Positions 49,758 to 59,590 of a stretch of DNA of 64,000 nt are shown here, piece after piece. Position numbers and translations under genes: made by a program. Under the pieces are notes generated by a model that was not told the origin of the DNA, ran no database searches, and saw only the letters and a program-made list of their open reading frames with translations. Every line of letters starts with the position of its first letter. Within the stretch, counting starts at the first letter, position 1. The stretch spans positions 62,001 through 126,000 of the forward strand of contig CAVQQP010000002.1 in NCBI GenBank assembly GCA_963714995.1, in the 5' to 3' direction. The stretch is from Prado023 sp963714995 (lineage in GTDB: Bacteria; Actinomycetota; Actinomycetes; S36-B12; CAIYMF01).

Positions 49758-50594
49758 ATGACCCGCAAGGCCGTCTTCCTCGATGTCGATGGGACCCTGC
49801 TCAACGAGTCCGGACTGGTGCCCGCGAGCGCCCGGACAGCCGTCCAGCAGGCCCGGGGGAACGGACACCTCGTGTTCCTGTGCACGGGTCGGTCGCTGGC
49901 CGAGCTGTGGCCGGAGGTCATGGACATCGGCTTCGATGGCGTGATCGCCGCCGCCGGCGGATACGTCGAGGTCGACGGGCAGGTCCTGACGCACCACAAC
50001 GTCCCGGTCGACCAGGTCCGCCGGGTCGTCGACTTCTTCGACTCCCACGGGATCAACTACTTCCTCGAGGCAAACTCCGGGCTCTACGGAAGCGCCACGA
50101 TCAAGTCCCAGATGCGCGAGGTGCTCTACGGAGGCGTCACCGACGAGGACGTCCTCGCCGAGCTGGAGCGTGGATTCGGCCCGTTCATCGAGCATGTCGT
50201 CGTCGGCCAGGACCCGCTGCGCGACGACATCAACAAGATCTCGTTCCTCGGCTCCGACGTGCCGTTCGAGGTGATCAGGGCCGAGTTCGCCGACACGTTC
50301 GACGTGATCCCGGCGACCGTCCCCCAGTTCGAGCCCAACAGCGGCGAGCTGGCGCTCGCCGGCATCCACAAGGCCGGCGCGATCGAGACGCTGCTGGAGC
50401 ACCTCGGGATCCCCGTCGAGGACACGATGGCCTACGGCGACGGCCACAACGACCTCGAGATGCTGGCCTACGTCAACGTGGGCGTGGCCATGGGCAACGC
50501 CCACCAGAAGGTCAAGGACATCGCCGACGACATCACCGGCAGCCCCGACGAGGACGGGATCCTCACCAGCTTCACCAAGTACGGTCTGATCTGA
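49758..50594 (+). CDS. HAD-superfamily Cof-type sugar-phosphate phosphatase
   Basis: A 278-residue HAD hydrolase of the Cof/YidA type. Motif I is FLDVDGTLLN, with catalytic D9 and D11; motif II is in FLCTGRS; motif III/IV are HKAGAIETLLEHLG and AYGDGHNDLEML. The inserted cap domain spans about residues 85-190. It probably removes phosphate from an over-accumulated sugar phosphate such as glucose-6-phosphate or a phosphoglycoside. ATG at 49758 follows AAGGA. It lies within the PTS operon between bglA and the antiterminator gene. Confidence 0.88.
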   Translation: MTRKAVFLDVDGTLLNESGLVPASARTAVQQARGNGHLVFLCTGRSLAELWPEVMDIGFDGVIAAAGGYVEVDGQVLTHHNVPVDQVRRVVDFFDSHGINYFLEANSGLYGSATIKSQMREVLYGGVTDEDVLAELERGFGPFIEHVVVGQDPLRDDINKISFLGSDVPFEVIRAEFADTFDVIPATVPQFEPNSGELALAGIHKAGAIETLLEHLGIPVEDTMAYGDGHNDLEMLAYVNVGVAMGNAHQKVKDIADDITGSPDEDGILTSFTKYGLI

Positions 50595-50641
50595 GGACCC
50601 TGGGACACGGCGATGCGCGCACGGGCGAGGAGGTGATGACG

Positions 50642-51487
50642 ATGCTCCGGGTGAACCGGGTGATCAACAACAACGTCATCAGCGTCCTCGAGGACGACCG
50701 CGAGGTGATCCTCACCGGTCGCGGGCTGGGCTACCAGCAGCATCCCGGCGGGACCTACGACCCAACGAAGGTCGAGCGGCGCTTCGTCCTCGACGACGAC
50801 AGGTCCGCGGAGGGGTTCACCAACGTCATCGCCGAGATCCCCTACGAGATCCTGGCGCTGTCCAACCAGATCGCCGACCACCTCAAGGCGACGCTGGACC
50901 TGACCCTGACCAGCGCCATGCAGCTGGCGATCGCCGACCACATCCAGTTCGCGATGCAGCGCCTGGCCAGCGGGCAGCGCCTGGAGCACGCGATGCTCTG
51001 GGAGCTCAAGAGCACCTACCGCCGGGAGTTCACCGCCGCACTCGAGATCCTGGAGATGATCCACGCCTCCACCGGCGTGGTGATGCCCGTGGACGAGGCC
51101 GCGTTCCTCACGATGCACCTGGTCAACGCCGACCTCAACGGTGACATGTCCACCACCCTGAGCACGACCACGGCCGTCCAGGACATCGTGGCCCTCGTGC
51201 GCGACCAGCTCGGCGTGCCCCTGGAGCCCGACTCGGTGGCCTACGCACGGTTCCTGACCCACGTGAAGTTCGCCGTCCGGCGCATTGAGGACGGCCAGCT
51301 GCTGGTCGGCACCGACCTGACGCTCTACGACATGGTGCGCGAGAAGGACCCGCAGGCTCACGACGTGGCGCGTGCGATCGCTGCGTACGTGCGCACCCGC
51401 TACGAGCGCGACCTGCCCGAGGAGGAGCTGCTCTACCTCATGGTGCACGTCAACCGGCTGCGCCACCGCGACGTCCCGGCGCAGTGA
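50642..51487 (+). CDS. licT: BglG/LicT-family transcription antiterminator
   Basis: A 281-residue RNA-binding antiterminator. The N-terminal CAT domain MLRVNRVINNNVISVLEDD binds the RAT hairpin. Two PTS-regulation domains follow: PRD1 with His in LAIADHIQFAM and LTMHLVNADL, PRD2 with LTHVKFAVRR and YLMVHVNRLRHR. In the family, EII phosphorylates PRD1 to inactivate it when no sugar is present, and HPr phosphorylates PRD2 to activate it. ATG at 50642 is eight bases from GAGGAGG; the ATG at 50636 is too close. Its last bases overlap the next EII gene. Confidence 0.93.
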   Translation: MLRVNRVINNNVISVLEDDREVILTGRGLGYQQHPGGTYDPTKVERRFVLDDDRSAEGFTNVIAEIPYEILALSNQIADHLKATLDLTLTSAMQLAIADHIQFAMQRLASGQRLEHAMLWELKSTYRREFTAALEILEMIHASTGVVMPVDEAAFLTMHLVNADLNGDMSTTLSTTTAVQDIVALVRDQLGVPLEPDSVAYARFLTHVKFAVRRIEDGQLLVGTDLTLYDMVREKDPQAHDVARAIAAYVRTRYERDLPEEELLYLMVHVNRLRHRDVPAQ

Positions 51488-53457
51488 TGGACGTCGACGA
51501 TCTGGCCGCGGGCATCGTCGCCGGCGTCGGTGGGCCGACGAACATCCGGTCGGTGGGCCACTGCACGACGCGGCTGCGCCTGGTGCTCAGCGACCGCACG
51601 GCGGCCGACCGGGAGTCCGTGCGCGCCCTGCCGGGGGTCATGAGCACCGTGGAGCGGGGCGGGCAGTTCCAGGTGGTCGTCGGGCAGCACGTCGGCCTGG
51701 TGGACACCCAGGTCCGGTCGCTGGTCTCGGCCGCGCGCGACGGCGCCCCAGTCGACGAGGCACCCCTGGACCTCTCCCCGGTGGACCGGGCGTTCGACCT
51801 GCTCACCGGGACCTTCCACCCGCTGCTCTGGGCGCTGGTCGGGTCGAGCATGATCAAGACCTTCCTGGCCCTGGCCGTCGAACTGGGATGGATCAGCACC
51901 ACGAGCACGACCTACGCGATCTGGGCCGCCGCCGGCAACGCCGCCTTCTACTTCCTTCCGGTGCTGGTCGGGATCACCGCCTCGCTGAAGCTGGGGGCCA
52001 ACCCCTACGTGGGAGGCGCGATCGCCGCGGCCCTGCTGCATGCCGAGTTCACGGAGATCGGGCCGGTGGGCACGGAGGCGACCTTCCTGGGCCTTCCCGT
52101 CGTCGTGATCGACTACGGCCAGTCCGTCTTCCCCGCGCTGATCGCCGCGATCCTGCTCTCGATCATGGAGCGGGCGCTGCGTGGATGGCTGCCCCGCAGC
52201 CTGCACCTGATCCTGATCCCGACCATCTGCCTGGCGGTCCTCGTCCCGGCCACCGCGATCCTGTTCGGGCCCGTCGGCACCTATGTCAGCGAGGCCCTGT
52301 CCGCAGCGATCGGCTGGCTGTGGCAGCTCAGTCCGATGGTCGCCGGGGCGATCATGGGCGGGCTGTGGCAGGTGTTCGTGATCTTCGGCGTGCACTGGGG
52401 ATTCGTCCCCGTCATCGTCAACGACCTGTCCGTCCAGGGCTACTCGCTGCTGACCGGTCCGCTGGTCGCCGCAGTCCTGGCCCAGGGTGCTGCGTCGCTC
52501 GCGGTGATGTTCCGCACCCGCAACCAGGAGATGCGAACCCTGGCCGGGGCTGCCTCGGTCAGTGCCTTCGTGGCCGGGGTCACCGAGCCCGCCATCTATG
52601 GCGTGACCCTGCGACTGCGCAAGCCGTTCATCTACGCCTGCATCGGCGGCATGGTCGGGGGCGGGATCGCCGCGGCCGGCGGGTCGGCCGCGAACAGCTT
52701 CATCTTCCCGGGCCTGATCACCCTGCCGGCGTACATGCACGTGGGCAACTTCACCCTCCAGCTGGTCGGTACCGCCACGGCCGTGGCGATCACCTTCGTC
52801 CTGACGATGGTGGCCGGCTTCCAGGACGTGCCGGCCACCGCCCCCGCCGAGACCGCCGGTCCCGCTGCGGCCCCGGACCACGAGCCCCAGGGGGGAGCCG
52901 GCACCCAGCCGGTGCCGGGACAGACCGCGACCGGTTCCGCGGAGTCCGTCACGACTCCCGTCACGCCGGAGGTCCCCACGGGGGCAGCCGAGCCGGCGAC
53001 CCTCCTCGTCAGCGCGCCCCTCACCGGAGCTGTCCTGCCCCTGTCGGCCGTGCCGGACCCGGTGTTCGCCCGGGGTCTCATGGGGCCGGGAGTGGCCATC
53101 CGACCGACCAACGGGGTGGTCCGCTCCCCCGTCGTGGGCACCGTCACGTCCCTGGCGCGCGCTGGGCACGCGGTCGGGATCACCTCGGCCGAGGGCGTCG
53201 AGGTCCTGATCCACGTCGGGATCGACACCGTCCACCTGGGCGGTCGGCACTTCGAGGGACTCGTGACCCGGGGCCAGCCCGTGGCGGTCGGCAGCCCGTT
53301 GATGCTCGTGGACCTCGACGCGCTCACCTCCGCCGGCTACGAGAACGCCACGCCCGTGGTGGTCACGAATGCCGCGACGTTCGCATCGGTGGAGGTCCTG
53401 GCAGCAGAGCAGGTCGCGGCTGGCGAGCCACTCCTCAGGGTGACGAGGGGCGCATGA
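51487..53457 (+). CDS. Second PTS beta-glucoside EIIBCA permease
   Basis: A complete 656-residue EIIBCA. EIIB Cys is C26 in VGHCTTRLRL, and GGQFQVVVGQHVG completes the B fold. EIIC includes FHPLLWALVGSSMIKTFLAL and GVTEPAIYGVTLRLRKPFIY. A Pro/Ala/Thr linker of about 50 residues leads to EIIA with EVLIHVGIDTVHLGGRHFEG. ATG at 51487 overlaps the antiterminator stop (TGATG), so it is translated with it. It resembles the first EII closely and gives the operon a second, perhaps differently specific, uptake route. No frame break is seen. Confidence 0.92.
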   Translation: MDVDDLAAGIVAGVGGPTNIRSVGHCTTRLRLVLSDRTAADRESVRALPGVMSTVERGGQFQVVVGQHVGLVDTQVRSLVSAARDGAPVDEAPLDLSPVDRAFDLLTGTFHPLLWALVGSSMIKTFLALAVELGWISTTSTTYAIWAAAGNAAFYFLPVLVGITASLKLGANPYVGGAIAAALLHAEFTEIGPVGTEATFLGLPVVVIDYGQSVFPALIAAILLSIMERALRGWLPRSLHLILIPTICLAVLVPATAILFGPVGTYVSEALSAAIGWLWQLSPMVAGAIMGGLWQVFVIFGVHWGFVPVIVNDLSVQGYSLLTGPLVAAVLAQGAASLAVMFRTRNQEMRTLAGAASVSAFVAGVTEPAIYGVTLRLRKPFIYACIGGMVGGGIAAAGGSAANSFIFPGLITLPAYMHVGNFTLQLVGTATAVAITFVLTMVAGFQDVPATAPAETAGPAAAPDHEPQGGAGTQPVPGQTATGSAESVTTPVTPEVPTGAAEPATLLVSAPLTGAVLPLSAVPDPVFARGLMGPGVAIRPTNGVVRSPVVGTVTSLARAGHAVGITSAEGVEVLIHVGIDTVHLGGRHFEGLVTRGQPVAVGSPLMLVDLDALTSAGYENATPVVVTNAATFASVEVLAAEQVAAGEPLLRVTRGA

Positions 53458-53816
53458 GCCGCACACCGCCCGCCGGAGGGCGACCGCAGCCATCGGGCTC
53501 AGATGCCGGCGACGACGAGCACACCTTCACTGCGGAGCTGTGGCTGTGGGACGCGCGCAAGACGGACACGTGGACGTTCGTCACGGTTCCTCCGGAGGTC
53601 ACCGCCGCGCTCGAGGACGAGTCGGATGCCCGCGGTCCCCGTGCCGGGTTCGGATCGGTGAAGGTCAGCGTGCGCGTGGGCAGCACCACGTGGCGCACAT
53701 CCGTCTTCCCGGACTCCGCGTCGGGGTGCTTCGTCCTGCCGGTCAAGCGCGCGGTTCGCCTGGCCAACGCGATCGAGGCAGGAGACACCGTGACCGTCCA
53801 CCTGCGGACCATCTGA
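53454..53816 (+). CDS. DUF1905 family protein
   Basis: A 120-residue protein with the DUF1905 beta-barrel pattern: FTAELWLWDARKTDTWTFVT, then GFGSVKVSVRVGSTTWRTSV, then a segment GCFVLPVKRAVRLANAIEAG and DTVTVHLRTI at the end. Function of the family is unknown. Its ATG overlaps the stop of the second EII (ATGA), so it is translationally coupled to a sugar transporter, which is an unexpected partner. DUF1905 is often found with YdeI/DUF1801-type domains, and a DUF1801 protein lies 1 kb away. Confidence 0.8.
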   Translation: MSRTPPAGGRPQPSGSDAGDDEHTFTAELWLWDARKTDTWTFVTVPPEVTAALEDESDARGPRAGFGSVKVSVRVGSTTWRTSVFPDSASGCFVLPVKRAVRLANAIEAGDTVTVHLRTI

Positions 53817-53876
53817 TCCGGTCACGTCGGGTGCGCGGGGGTGTGCTGCGCCCCTCCCTCGTGGCACGATCCGGTG

Positions 53877-54449
53877 ATGGGTTTCCAGATCACCGGGATC
53901 GCCGAGGCCGACCGGGTCCTCGATGAGCACCCGTTCGCGGTCCTCATGGGCATGATGCTCGACCAGCAGTACGGGATGGAGCACGCGTTCCGGGGCGGGT
54001 GGAAGGTCCTCGACCGGTTCGGCACGCTCGACCCCGAGGCGATTGCCGCGGCCGATCCCGAGGAGTTCGCCACGCTGTGCAGCCAACCCCCGGCGATCCA
54101 CCGGTTCCCCAAGGCGATGGCCACACGCCTGCAGGAGCTCGCAGCGCTGGTCGCAACCACGTACGGGGGCGACACCTCCCGGCTGTGGACGGAGCCGACC
54201 ACCGGCAAGGACCTGCTGGCACGGGTCCAGGCACTGCCGGGCTTCGGGAAGCAGAAGGCCCAGATCTTCGTGGCCCTGCTCGCCAAGCAGCTCGACGTCC
54301 GGCCCGAGGGCTGGGAGGCGGCCGCCGGCGACTACGCCCTGGCTGGGTACAGGTCGGTGGCCGACGTGGTGGACGCCGACTCCTTGCAGCGGGTGCGGGA
54401 GTTCAAGCAGCAGATGAAGGCAGCGGCGAGAACTTCTGCCGCGCGCTGA
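53877..54449 (+). CDS. HhH-GPD-type base-excision repair protein
   Basis: A 190-residue protein. The N-terminal part has HPFAVLMGMMLDQQYGMEHA, and the helix-hairpin-helix region is LLARVQALPGFGKQKAQIFV, as in an actinobacterial HhH-GPD family related to EndoIII/AlkA glycosylases. It lacks an FeS cluster Cys set. The catalytic Asp expected after the hairpin is not obvious, though GDYALAGYRSVADVVDADS follows. It presumably acts on damaged bases. ATG at 53877, no close operon partner. Confidence 0.75.
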   Translation: MGFQITGIAEADRVLDEHPFAVLMGMMLDQQYGMEHAFRGGWKVLDRFGTLDPEAIAAADPEEFATLCSQPPAIHRFPKAMATRLQELAALVATTYGGDTSRLWTEPTTGKDLLARVQALPGFGKQKAQIFVALLAKQLDVRPEGWEAAAGDYALAGYRSVADVVDADSLQRVREFKQQMKAAARTSAAR

Positions 54450-54483
54450 CGCGGCGACGCCGGCCCGGCCGGCGGCCACCCCT

Positions 54484-54918
54484 TCAGCTGACAGCCTTGC
54501 GAACGAGTTCGGTGAGGGCCTGCTCGACCTCCCCGTTCATCGCAGTGACCGCGAACACCGTGGGCCACATGACGCCGTCGTCGAGCTGCGCCCACTCGTT
54601 GAAGCCGACCTCGCCGTAGCGGACCTTGAACTTCGCGGCCGGCTTGAAGAAGACCACCACCTTGCCGTCCCTGGCATAGGCCGGCATCCCGTACCAGGTC
54701 TTCGGCGCCAGCTCGGGGGCATGCTCGGCGACGATGGCGTGCAGCGCCTCGGCGACGGCTCGGTCGGCACCGGTCATCTCCGCGATCCGGTCGAGCACGT
54801 CCTGGGCGTCCGCCGCGGCCTTCTTCGCGCCGGCGCCGCGTCGCGTGGAGGACTTGAGCTCCTCCGCGCGCGCCTTCATCGCGGCGCGCTCCTCGTCGCT
54901 GAACCCGTCGTCCGCCAT
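54484..54918 (-). CDS. DUF1801 (YdhG-like) protein
   Basis: A 144-residue protein. Residues 1-40 are a charged helix. The rest is a DUF1801 domain: APKTWYGMPAYARDGKVVVF, then FKPAAKFKVRYGEVGFNEWA and a C-terminal helix QALTELVRKAVS. The fold is known from structures but the function is not. ATG at 54918 is six bases after GAGGAGG. It is convergent with the HhH-GPD gene, with 34 bp between stops. Confidence 0.78.
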   Translation of the reverse strand: MADDGFSDEERAAMKARAEELKSSTRRGAGAKKAAADAQDVLDRIAEMTGADRAVAEALHAIVAEHAPELAPKTWYGMPAYARDGKVVVFFKPAAKFKVRYGEVGFNEWAQLDDGVMWPTVFAVTAMNGEVEQALTELVRKAVS

Positions 54919-55034
54919 GAGCATCCTCCTCGTCACCCGGCCCCCACCGCGGATCCTAGGACGAGTCGACGGCATGCGGGAGGGGTCACGCTCGAGTGCT
55001 GGACCGATGTGACGGGCCAGTCCAGCGCGGGGCC

Positions 55035-55140
55035 TCACGTGCCGGGGAGCATGTCCTTGGCCTTGTCGGCCACGTCCTCGGCCTTGTCCTTGACCGCGTC
55101 GACGACGCCCTCAGCCCGGTCCTTGAACCCGTCGATGGGT
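55035..55140 (-). pseudogene. CsbD-like peptide fragment
   Basis: The minus strand reads IDGFKDRAEGVVDAVKDKAE, then DVADKAKDMLPGT and a stop at 55035. This Lys/Asp/Ala repeat is typical of CsbD-like stress peptides, which are small and disordered. No start with a ribosome site is seen beyond 55140, where the TetR leader begins, so it is either a fragment or a very short gene. Confidence 0.4.
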
Positions 55141-55218
55141 CTACTTTCAGTGAACGCCCGCACCCCGGAAGATTCAAGGTGTAGGCGTACGCTGTCTATC
55201 GACGATGTAGCAGTAGGC

Positions 55219-55237
55219 TGTCTGTCAGTGACCGACA
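55219..55237. promoter_or_regulatory. Palindrome upstream of the TetR gene, candidate operator
   Basis: TGTCTGTCA-G-TGACCGACA is an inverted repeat with one mismatched pair, 18 bases before the GTG start. A related TGTCTATCG lies about 25 bases upstream. Its position fits TetR autoregulation. Confidence 0.5.
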
Positions 55238-55254
55238 AGCATCGAGGAGGGGCC

Positions 55255-55977
55255 GTGAGCATCGTGGTCGATCCAGGCTCGATGGGCAACCCGCCCGCCA
55301 CCCCGCTGAGCCGCGCGCTGGTCCTGGAGGCCGCCCTGGAGATCGTCGATCGCGACGGCGTGGCCGGTCTGTCGATGCGCCGACTTGGTGGCGCGCTGGA
55401 CCGTGACCCGATGACCCTGTACCGCTACGCGGCGAACAAGGCGGCCCTGCTCGACGGCGTCGCCGAGTTGGTCCTCGAGCAGCTCGACGTCGACACCACA
55501 GCCGACGACTGGGAGTCCCAGCTGCGCACGGTGGCCCGCACCTACCGGGACCTGGCCCTGGCCCACCCCGAGGTGGTGCCCCTGCTGGTCACCCGTCCCC
55601 TCGCCACGCCTCTGGCGCTGCGCCCCCTGGGAACCCTGCGCCCCCTGGAATCCATCCTGGAGCTGTTGACCCGAGCCGGATTCAGCACCATCGACGCCCT
55701 GCACATCTACAGATCCCTCTTCGGGTTCCTGCACGGCCATGTGCTCAACGAGCTCCAGGAGCTGGTGGAGAACCCCGAGGAGACCGACGATCTGCTGCGC
55801 CTCGGCCTGCACCGACTCCCCCTCCATGAGTTCCCGCTGCTACGCAGCCTCGCCCCCGACCTGGCCAACTACGACGGCGCCGCCGAACTCGAACGGGGCC
55901 TGGACATCCTGCTCACCGGCCTGCAGCGCTACCTGCCCAGCCCGCACGCCCACGTGGACCCGTCACGCCAGGACTGA
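55255..55977 (+). CDS. TetR-family transcriptional regulator
   Basis: A 240-residue repressor. The N-terminal DNA-binding domain is LVLEAALEIVDRDGVAGLSM followed by GALDRDPMTLYRYAANKAAL, matching the TetR helix-turn-helix. The C-terminal effector domain is of the TetR_C (tetracycline-repressor-like) type, with RTYRDLALAHPEVVPLLVTR and a HGHVLNELQELVE helix. GTG at 55255 follows GAGGAGG. It is not adjacent to an exporter, so its target is unknown; it may regulate itself or distant genes. Confidence 0.88.
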   Translation: MSIVVDPGSMGNPPATPLSRALVLEAALEIVDRDGVAGLSMRRLGGALDRDPMTLYRYAANKAALLDGVAELVLEQLDVDTTADDWESQLRTVARTYRDLALAHPEVVPLLVTRPLATPLALRPLGTLRPLESILELLTRAGFSTIDALHIYRSLFGFLHGHVLNELQELVENPEETDDLLRLGLHRLPLHEFPLLRSLAPDLANYDGAAELERGLDILLTGLQRYLPSPHAHVDPSRQD

Positions 55978-56506
55978 ACCGCAGCGTCGCTGCGACCTGA
56001 TAGGCCTCGGCGTCCCTGGCTCCGCAGTGCCGACCTCCCTCTCATCGAGGTGCAGGACCCTGCCGTGAATGCGATGCGGCACCTCCGCGGCGAGGGCCGG
56101 GGCAGCGACGCTGCGATCGACGTCTAGGACCGTCCTCAGGCGGCTCGTCTCGCGGCCCGGCGTGGCTGCGCGCTGATCTCACGGGAGCGCATGCAGCCCT
56201 TCAGCACGCATGGGCTTGACAGTAGGCATACCGCGACGCGTCCGGACTGCCGTGCACTGACCCGGGGACCGTCACGGTCCGGATCGCCCCCCACGCCGGC
56301 GGCGGCAGCGCCGCGACCTTCGAGCTGCTCGGGTAGATGACCTGCCGATCGACCTCGATGGGGCAACAGCCTCGATCCTCGATGCGGCATCGGGGTGCCC
56401 AGGGCGCACAGTACGGGCCCTGGGGTGAACAATCGGGGGTGAGCGGCCGGGCGCAGCGAAGCCGCCCTGCCTGGAAACGCTCGGCTGAGCCAGAGAGGAC
56501 GCACCC
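55978..56506. other. 529-bp intergenic region before glgB
   Basis: No gene is supported. GGACCG-TCA-CGGTCC at 56266-56280 is a small perfect hairpin, and TTGACA at about 56216 may be a -35 element. The ribosome site GAGAGGA precedes the glgB ATG. The rest shows no recognisable feature. Confidence 0.4.
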
Positions 56507-58471
<1,965 letters not shown>

Positions 58472-58476
58472 CCTGC

Positions 58477-58492
58477 GCCTGCCTCGGCAGGC
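58477..58492. terminator. Hairpin between convergent glgB and orr
   Basis: GCCTGC-CTCG-GCAGGC forms a six-base stem with a four-base loop, between the glgB stop (58471) and the orr stop (58493). It could serve both strands. There is no T tract, as is common in high-GC genomes. Confidence 0.5.
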
Positions 58493-59572
58493 TCACCCCC
58501 GCAGCACGACCTTCTGCACGTACGGCGAGGTCGTGGCCGCCAGCAGGGACCCGTAGCTGGGGATGAACGCGATCTCCGACCCGGTCCGCACCTCCTGCGC
58601 GGCCTGCTCCACGTCGACGATGAGGTGATCGCTGCTGCCGCCGAGCACGATCATCCCGGGATCCACGGGCGTGACACCGTCGACGACGACGTCCTGACGG
58701 CCGATGTTGCAGATCGCGCGCGTGCGGATCCCGCGGTCCACGAAGTCGGTGTGACCGCCGAAGGCGTCCTGGCTGCGCGTGCCGATCGGGATCGACGGCT
58801 TGCGCTCCACCTCGATGACCTCGGCCACGACCAGGAAGGTGTCCTGCCGCGTCCCGGGCCACGGCGTCCGGTCGATGACGTTGCGGCCCAGCGTGATGGA
58901 CTCACCGATCCGCAGGTGGTTGATCTCCCGGGGCATGCCGCCGCTGACGAGCAGGGGCAGGTTCGCGCTGTTGCCCCCCGAGAGCAGGTCCAGGGGCAGG
59001 TCGGTCGCCTCGCGACACTCGTCGCGGAGGTCGATCAGCTGCTGCATGTGCTCGGTGTCCGGGATCACCCCGCCGAAGCAGGCGAGGTTCGTCCCGAGCC
59101 CGACGACCTCGATGCGCGGCAGGTGGGCCACCGCCCGGACCACCGACACCACGCGGTCCGGCCAGATCCCCTCCCGCAGGTCCCCGACGTCGACCATGAT
59201 GACGACCTTGTGGTCGCGGCCGGTCAGTCGCGCCGCCTCGCTGAGCAGCTCCACGGTGTAGGCCGAGGAGTTCAGCGAGTAGTCGGCACACCGGACCACG
59301 TCGGCGACATGGCTGGGGGCCGGCGGGCGGAGCATCATCGTCGGCACGGCGAGCCCGGTGTTGCTGATCGACTCGAGGTTCGACACGCGGGAGTCGCCGA
59401 TCATGTCTGCTCCCGCGTTCTCCAGGGCGTGCAGCAGGGCCGGGTGCGAGCCCATCACCTTGGTGACGCAGGCCACCTGGACCCCATGCGCGCGGCACAG
59501 CTCGATGATGCAGCGGGCGTTGGTCTCGATCCGGTCGACGTGGATCTCCAGTCGCGGCGTGCGGATGAACAT
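58493..59572 (-). CDS. orr: Ornithine racemase
   Basis: A 359-residue PLP enzyme of the alanine-racemase-like fold. The PLP Lys is K38 in ACVTKVMGSHP; MIGDSRVSNLESI, VDVGDLREGIWP, LLSGGNSANLP and the ending VLGGSSDHLIVDVEQ follow. These match the Orr branch that converts L-ornithine to D-ornithine for the D-ornithine 4,5-aminomutase pathway of Clostridium. The adjoining oraS and oraE support this over other racemases. It is the last gene of the operon, 18 bp after the reactivase gene. Confidence 0.88.
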   Translation of the reverse strand: MFIRTPRLEIHVDRIETNARCIIELCRAHGVQVACVTKVMGSHPALLHALENAGADMIGDSRVSNLESISNTGLAVPTMMLRPPAPSHVADVVRCADYSLNSSAYTVELLSEAARLTGRDHKVVIMVDVGDLREGIWPDRVVSVVRAVAHLPRIEVVGLGTNLACFGGVIPDTEHMQQLIDLRDECREATDLPLDLLSGGNSANLPLLVSGGMPREINHLRIGESITLGRNVIDRTPWPGTRQDTFLVVAEVIEVERKPSIPIGTRSQDAFGGHTDFVDRGIRTRAICNIGRQDVVVDGVTPVDPGMIVLGGSSDHLIVDVEQAAQEVRTGSEIAFIPSYGSLLAATTSPYVQKVVLRG

Positions 59573-59590
59573 GGCTGGCTCGCTTCCTGG

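Noticed and set aside
51433..53493. 686-codon minus-strand open frame opposite the second PTS permease
   Set aside because: Shadow of the EIIBCA gene, with no recognisable domains and biased composition.
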